A stretch of 19,478 bases of DNA, taken from contig JAGQRA010000055.1 of NCBI GenBank assembly GCA_020425885.1, positions 1 through 19,478 of the forward strand. The letters are read 5' to 3'. The notes below the pieces were generated by a model. The model was not told where the DNA came from. It did not search any database and worked only from the letters and a program-made list of their open reading frames with translations. Position 1 is the stretch's first letter; each line of letters begins with the position of its first letter. The translations under genes and the position numbers were made by a program. Positions 16,040 to 19,478 of this stretch are shown one piece after another. The DNA is from Planctomycetota bacterium. Lineage in GTDB: Bacteria; Planctomycetota; UBA1135; UBA2386.

Positions 16040-18304
16040 ATGAACCCCTCGATTCTGCTCCGTTGCTGCCTGTTCGCGTCCGTCGCGTTCTCGCCTCTCG
16101 CCGCTCAGGAATGGAGCGCCGACAAGCTCGCCGACGAAGCCAAGGGGTTCCAGTCCGAGAACCTCGCCACCAAGGTGCTGCAGATCGGTGCGTTGCTGCA
16201 GCACAAGGCCGACAACTTCTCGGCCATCGTCGCCCGGATCCATGGCGACCATCGCGAGTACCTGCTCAAGATCGACCGCCTGATCAGCGAGCTCACGGAC
16301 GAACGCTGGGACGCGCGCGAGATGGCCGAACGCAACCTGATCGAGATCGGCGGGCGCGCCAAGGAGCTGATCCGGCAGCACCGCGACGAATACGACTACA
16401 TCGAGCAACACCTGCGCTGCGCCCGCATCCTCGATGCCCTGACCGCCAAGGGCACCGATCAGGAGGATCGCGAACAGCGTCTGTTGCGCGGCCTGGTGCA
16501 GACGGCGCTGTACCTCGATCCTGACGTGCGGCTGTTGCGCGCCCTGCGCAGCGCGCTCGGCCACACCGATCCATCGGTCGTCGAATCCACGATCAGGGCG
16601 CTGGGCAAGCTCGGCGGTGACGACGAGGCCTCGCCGGTCGAACAGATGGAGGACTGGAAGGGTGGCATGCACCGCCCGACCGCGGTGGCCGCGCTCGCGC
16701 GCATGCAGTCGGCCAAGGCGCTGGCCAGCTGTCGCGCGCTGATGACCTCGGGCAAGCTGTCGCGCACCGAGATGTTCATGATGCTGCGGGCGCTGCACTC
16801 CCGCGACGACGATGGTGCCAGGCAGCTGCTCGGCGAGCTCGCGGCCCAGCCGGATCCCCTGCTCGCCGCCGGCGCCAAGGCGCACACGGCGAAGACGCCG
16901 AAGACGACGATGGCCAAGCTGCAGCTGTCCGACATGGACCGGACCCAGGTCGAGGCCGGACTCGGCGGCTTCTTCGGCGAGTCGCTGCTGGTGCGGGACG
17001 GCTTCGACGGCATGCCGGAGACGGAGCTGGCGTTCTCCGACATCGACGTGATCGACTTCCCGCACGCGCCGGCGCCGCGCGACGGCTCGCGGGTGTTCCT
17101 CAACCAGGGCAGCCTGGCCATCGGCCAGATCGTCAGCATCGACCCCGAGGCGGTGAAGCTCGCCTCGCCGCTGTTCGGCCAGCTGACCCTTCCCCGCAAG
17201 GAGATCCAGGGCCTCGCGCTCGACCCGGCGCTGGATCGACTGGTCGGCGCCTCGATCGACCACGATCGCATCCGGCTGCGAACCGACGAGTTCGTCGAAG
17301 GCCACATCGTCGCGGCCGACGCGACCGAGGTCACGTTGCAGGACCTCGAGCAGAAGGAGCAGAAGGTCGCCGTCGCCGACATCGCCGGCATCCTGTTCCA
17401 ACGGCCGAGCACGATCGAGCCCGACAACACGATCTACACCCGGATCGAGCTGGTGACGGGCGAACGGTTGATCGCGTTCGTCGCCGCCGCCTCGGGCAGC
17501 GAGATCGCCGCCATCGTTCCCCTGCTGGGCTCGGCCGTCATCCCGCTCGATCAGGTGCTCCACTTGGAGCTGGGTGTCGGCGGCGGCACGCTGTGGGGCT
17601 TCACGCTGGTCGCCGACTACAGCGACAACCGGATCATCGAGATCGACGATCAGGGTCGCATCGTCTTCGTGCTCGAGGACGTCTTCGGCGCCTGGGACGC
17701 GGAGTGCCTCGACAACGGCAACCTGCTGATCACCGAGTTCTCGGTCAGTCGGGTGCAGGAGATGAACCGCAAGGGCGAGGCGGTGTGGGTCTACGACGAC
17801 CTCAAGAACCCGTATGACGCCGACCGCCTGCCCAACGGCAACACCCTGATCGCCGACACCTTCGGCGGGCGCGTCATCGAGGTCGACAAGGCCGGCGAGA
17901 TCGTCTGGGAGTACAAGAAGGACATCCGACCCTTCGACTGCGATCGACTCGTGAACGGCAACACCCTGATCGCCGATGTCATCCAGGACCGCGTCATCGA
18001 GGTGAACGCCGAAGGTGAAGTCGTCTGGGAGGTCAAGAACCTGCCGAACGTGCACGACGCCGACCGCCTGCCCAACGGCAATACGCTCGTGTCCCTGCGC
18101 AACAAGGGCTCGGTGCTGGAACTCGACCGCGACGGCAACATCGTCTGGCAGCTCACCGGCCTCAGTTCGCCGAGCGACGCCGACCGCCTGCCCAACGGCC
18201 ACACCCTCGTCGCCGAGAACACCCAGGTGCGTGAGTTCGACCGCAACGGTCACGAGGTCTGGCAGAAGGCGACGAGCTGGGCGGTCGAGGTCAACCGCTA
18301 CTGA
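16040..18304 (+). CDS. Secreted HEAT-like / Sm-like barrel / six-unit beta-propeller protein
   Basis: The 754-residue product has a signal peptide (MNPSILLRCCLFASVAFSPL, cleavage near AAQ/EW). Residues about 30-290 are helical with HEAT-like repeats (DERWDAREMAERNLIEIGG; HTDPSVVESTIRALGKLGG). Residues about 350-396, 408-456 and 467-511 look like three copies of a small Sm-like beta module, each with an xG-x-I/F-V...V-x-L...LP...I pattern. From 516 to the end six units of 40 residues follow (last one 39), each carrying NGNTL-A and a GxIVWE-type strand. This looks like a complete six-bladed propeller, in the broad arylsulfotransferase/PQQ-like clan. I see no sign that it is a sulfotransferase. 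Probable role: a periplasmic binding or scaffold protein. The ATG at 16040 gives the signal peptide; no Shine-Dalgarno sequence. It lies 107 bases after the kinase gene on the same strand and converges on the M48 gene, with 22 bases between the stops. Confidence 0.9.
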   Translation: MNPSILLRCCLFASVAFSPLAAQEWSADKLADEAKGFQSENLATKVLQIGALLQHKADNFSAIVARIHGDHREYLLKIDRLISELTDERWDAREMAERNLIEIGGRAKELIRQHRDEYDYIEQHLRCARILDALTAKGTDQEDREQRLLRGLVQTALYLDPDVRLLRALRSALGHTDPSVVESTIRALGKLGGDDEASPVEQMEDWKGGMHRPTAVAALARMQSAKALASCRALMTSGKLSRTEMFMMLRALHSRDDDGARQLLGELAAQPDPLLAAGAKAHTAKTPKTTMAKLQLSDMDRTQVEAGLGGFFGESLLVRDGFDGMPETELAFSDIDVIDFPHAPAPRDGSRVFLNQGSLAIGQIVSIDPEAVKLASPLFGQLTLPRKEIQGLALDPALDRLVGASIDHDRIRLRTDEFVEGHIVAADATEVTLQDLEQKEQKVAVADIAGILFQRPSTIEPDNTIYTRIELVTGERLIAFVAAASGSEIAAIVPLLGSAVIPLDQVLHLELGVGGGTLWGFTLVADYSDNRIIEIDDQGRIVFVLEDVFGAWDAECLDNGNLLITEFSVSRVQEMNRKGEAVWVYDDLKNPYDADRLPNGNTLIADTFGGRVIEVDKAGEIVWEYKKDIRPFDCDRLVNGNTLIADVIQDRVIEVNAEGEVVWEVKNLPNVHDADRLPNGNTLVSLRNKGSVLELDRDGNIVWQLTGLSSPSDADRLPNGHTLVAENTQVREFDRNGHEVWQKATSWAVEVNRY
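17087..17572 (+). repeat. Three apparent Sm-like beta-module repeats (protein level)
   Basis: Within the HEAT/propeller protein, residues about 350-396, 408-456 and 467-511 repeat the same strand pattern: R-[VI]-x-L near the start, a Gly followed by hydrophobic strands, then a closing L-P/V-A...[I/V] strand. This is a by-eye repeat at the protein level; the DNA is not obviously repeated. Confidence 0.45.
17585..18301 (+). repeat. Six tandem units of 120 bp encoding propeller blades
   Basis: Units begin near 17585, 17705, 17825, 17945, 18065 and 18185, exactly 120 bases apart. A 24-base stretch (gacgccgaccg... to ...cccaacggc) is identical at 17816-17839, 18056-18079 and 18176-18199, with a diverged version in the unit at 17945. 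The last unit is one codon short. At the protein level the key elements are D-A-D-R-L-P-N-G-N-T-L and GxIVW. The shared DNA suggests recent duplication or gene conversion among the later units. Confidence 0.9.
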
Positions 18305-18326
18305 TGGACGCGCGAGGCGGCAATCG

Positions 18327-19478
18327 CTACCGCAATACCGGGGCCAGCGCCTCGGGGATCGGCCGTTGCCGGATCACGGCGCGGATCGCATCGGCGCGCG
18401 GGGTATCGGCGTCCCTGATGGCCCGACAGAGCTCGTAGAGCTGGTGCATCAGCAGGTAGTCGGCGTCGGCCGGATCGGACACATCGACGGTCAGGGCGAA
18501 CCACGGTGTGGCCGCGGCCGGACCCTGCCGCAGCAGCTCCGCCACGGCGCGCGTGCCGGCGCGCTGGCGCAGCGTCGTTCGCGCCGTCGCCCAATCGGTG
18601 GCGTCCGGTGCCAGCTCGACCGCGGCATCGAGTTCGCTGCCGACCCGCTCCCACGAGTCGCGCCATCGATCCGGCACCTCGTCGCCGATGGCCTGGCGCG
18701 CAGCCCTGGCCGCGACGAAGTCCCCCGCGTGGAAGTGCCAGATCGCCCTCTGGTAGGTCCAATCGAGACTCCACGCGATCCCGGCCAGGACCGCCGCGAC
18801 GCTCACCGCCGCGAGGATGACGACCCGCAATCGCCGGCCCGTCGCGTCGAAGCGGGACCTGAAGCCGGCGTCGCGCTCGTAGCGCAGCATCGTCATCAGC
18901 CGCGTCGACTCCTCGGGGTGGAAGGTCGAGAGCCGGCCGAGCAGACTGCGGCGCACCGCGATCGTCGCATTCGAGACCGCCGACAGGGCGCGTGAACACG
19001 GCGCCGCACCGAGCGCGCGCACCGAGGCGATATCGGCCTCGAGCTCGAAACGATGCGCCAGGGCGCGGACGATCAGCCACAACACGGATACCAGGAAGCT
19101 GCCGAGGAGCACCTGCCATGCGAGGTCGAGGTCATCGACGGGCAGCAGGCCGAGAGGCTGCAGCAGCATCAACGGCAGGATGACCGCCAGCAGGACCAAC
19201 AGCGCCGGGTGACCCATGCGGGCATGTCCGACCTCGTGCGCGACGACACCGGACAACGCCTCGGCATCGAGGACGTGGACGAGGCCATCGGTCACACACA
19301 GGCAGCGCGACCACGGCAGCGGTCCGACCATCATCGCGTTCACGGCGCTCATGCCGGTCGGCAGCAGGTAGACCTGGTCGCCGTCGAAACCGAGCGCCCT
19401 CGCGACCCGACGGAGCTCGCTGCCGGTCGGTTCGGGAATGGCGCGCGTCACGCCGAACACGCGGCGGAACCCGACGGG
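18327..19478 (-). CDS. M48-family membrane zinc metalloprotease (5' end beyond window)
   Basis: The frame is open to the window edge. A GTG at 19460 exists, but residues before it (PVGFRR) read as ordinary protein, so the true start is probably outside. Zinc-protease motif HEVGH occurs in SGVVAHEVGHARMGHP, and the third ligand is probably the Glu of ELEAD about 62 residues later, as expected for M48 (HtpX/Ste24-like) proteases. Hydrophobic segments flank the site (ALLVLLAVILPLMLLQPLG; VLLGSFLVSVLWLIVRAL), and a further membrane helix (VVILAAVSVAAVLAGIAW) precedes a C-terminal helical region with TPR-like pattern (RAIWHFHAGDFVAARAARQAI). The family degrades misfolded or damaged membrane proteins; the C-terminal extension may bind substrate. 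It converges on the propeller gene with a 22-base gap and no terminator hairpin seen. Confidence 0.87.
   Translation of the reverse strand, partial: PVGFRRVFGVTRAIPEPTGSELRRVARALGFDGDQVYLLPTGMSAVNAMMVGPLPWSRCLCVTDGLVHVLDAEALSGVVAHEVGHARMGHPALLVLLAVILPLMLLQPLGLLPVDDLDLAWQVLLGSFLVSVLWLIVRALAHRFELEADIASVRALGAAPCSRALSAVSNATIAVRRSLLGRLSTFHPEESTRLMTMLRYERDAGFRSRFDATGRRLRVVILAAVSVAAVLAGIAWSLDWTYQRAIWHFHAGDFVAARAARQAIGDEVPDRWRDSWERVGSELDAAVELAPDATDWATARTTLRQRAGTRAVAELLRQGPAAATPWFALTVDVSDPADADYLLMHQLYELCRAIRDADTPRADAIRAVIRQRPIPEALAPVLR

Noticed and set aside
15962..18253. A long minus-strand open frame opposite the propeller gene
   Set aside because: Its repeated segments mirror the propeller repeats in antisense, and it has no signal peptide or known motif.
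17585..18301. CRISPR-like or satellite repeat array
   Set aside because: The 120-base repeat stays in one reading frame and encodes propeller blades; there are no spacers.
18305..18326. Bidirectional terminator between the converging genes
   Set aside because: The 22-base gap shows no inverted repeat or T-run.

Overview
The window is strongly GC-rich and densely coded. It carries ten protein genes and no RNA gene, insertion sequence, CRISPR array or phage gene that I can support. The gene content points to a planctomycete or a close relative: a Ser/Thr kinase with a TPR tail, secreted squalene-cyclase-fold proteins ending in a PxFQR/PxYQR motif, a PQQ-type propeller fused to TPRs, and a BatA/VWA gene cluster. 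This is inferred from the mix of families, not from a marker gene. Acidobacteria share some of these families.

Left block (1 to 12937, all minus strand, so read right to left). Seven genes form one compact transcription unit. In order they are: a secreted TPR plus PQQ-type propeller protein; two tandem secreted alpha/alpha-toroid paralogues; a BatA-type membrane VWA protein; a second membrane VWA protein; a DUF4175-like membrane protein with a coiled coil; and a secreted coiled-coil protein cut by the window edge. Three of the six junctions are 4-base ATGA or GTGA start/stop overlaps, two have gaps of 8 and 16 bases, and only the last has a longer spacer (56 bases). Every product has a signal peptide or membrane segments, so the operon looks like it builds an envelope or periplasmic assembly. 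The MoxR ATPase and DUF58 genes that often accompany BatA/VWA genes are not in the window.

Divergent region (12938 to 13370). This gap of about 430 bases separates the operon from the genes on the plus strand. It holds a GC-rich hairpin, a tandem 7-base repeat, a C7 tract and a weak -10-like site, but no convincing gene.

Right block (13371 to 18304, plus strand). The first gene is a transmembrane Ser/Thr kinase with an N-terminal helical region, a complete kinase core, one membrane helix and a C-terminal TPR region. After 107 bases comes a secreted protein of unusual design: HEAT-like helices, three apparent Sm-like beta-barrel repeats, then a propeller of six units with a 40-residue period. 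Converging on it from the right edge is a partial M48-family membrane zinc protease with an intact HEVGH motif.

Most likely joint role (inference): envelope assembly or surveillance, with adhesion-type VWA modules, toroid and propeller scaffolds, and a kinase that may sense state through its TPRs. No specific pathway can be assigned from sequence alone.
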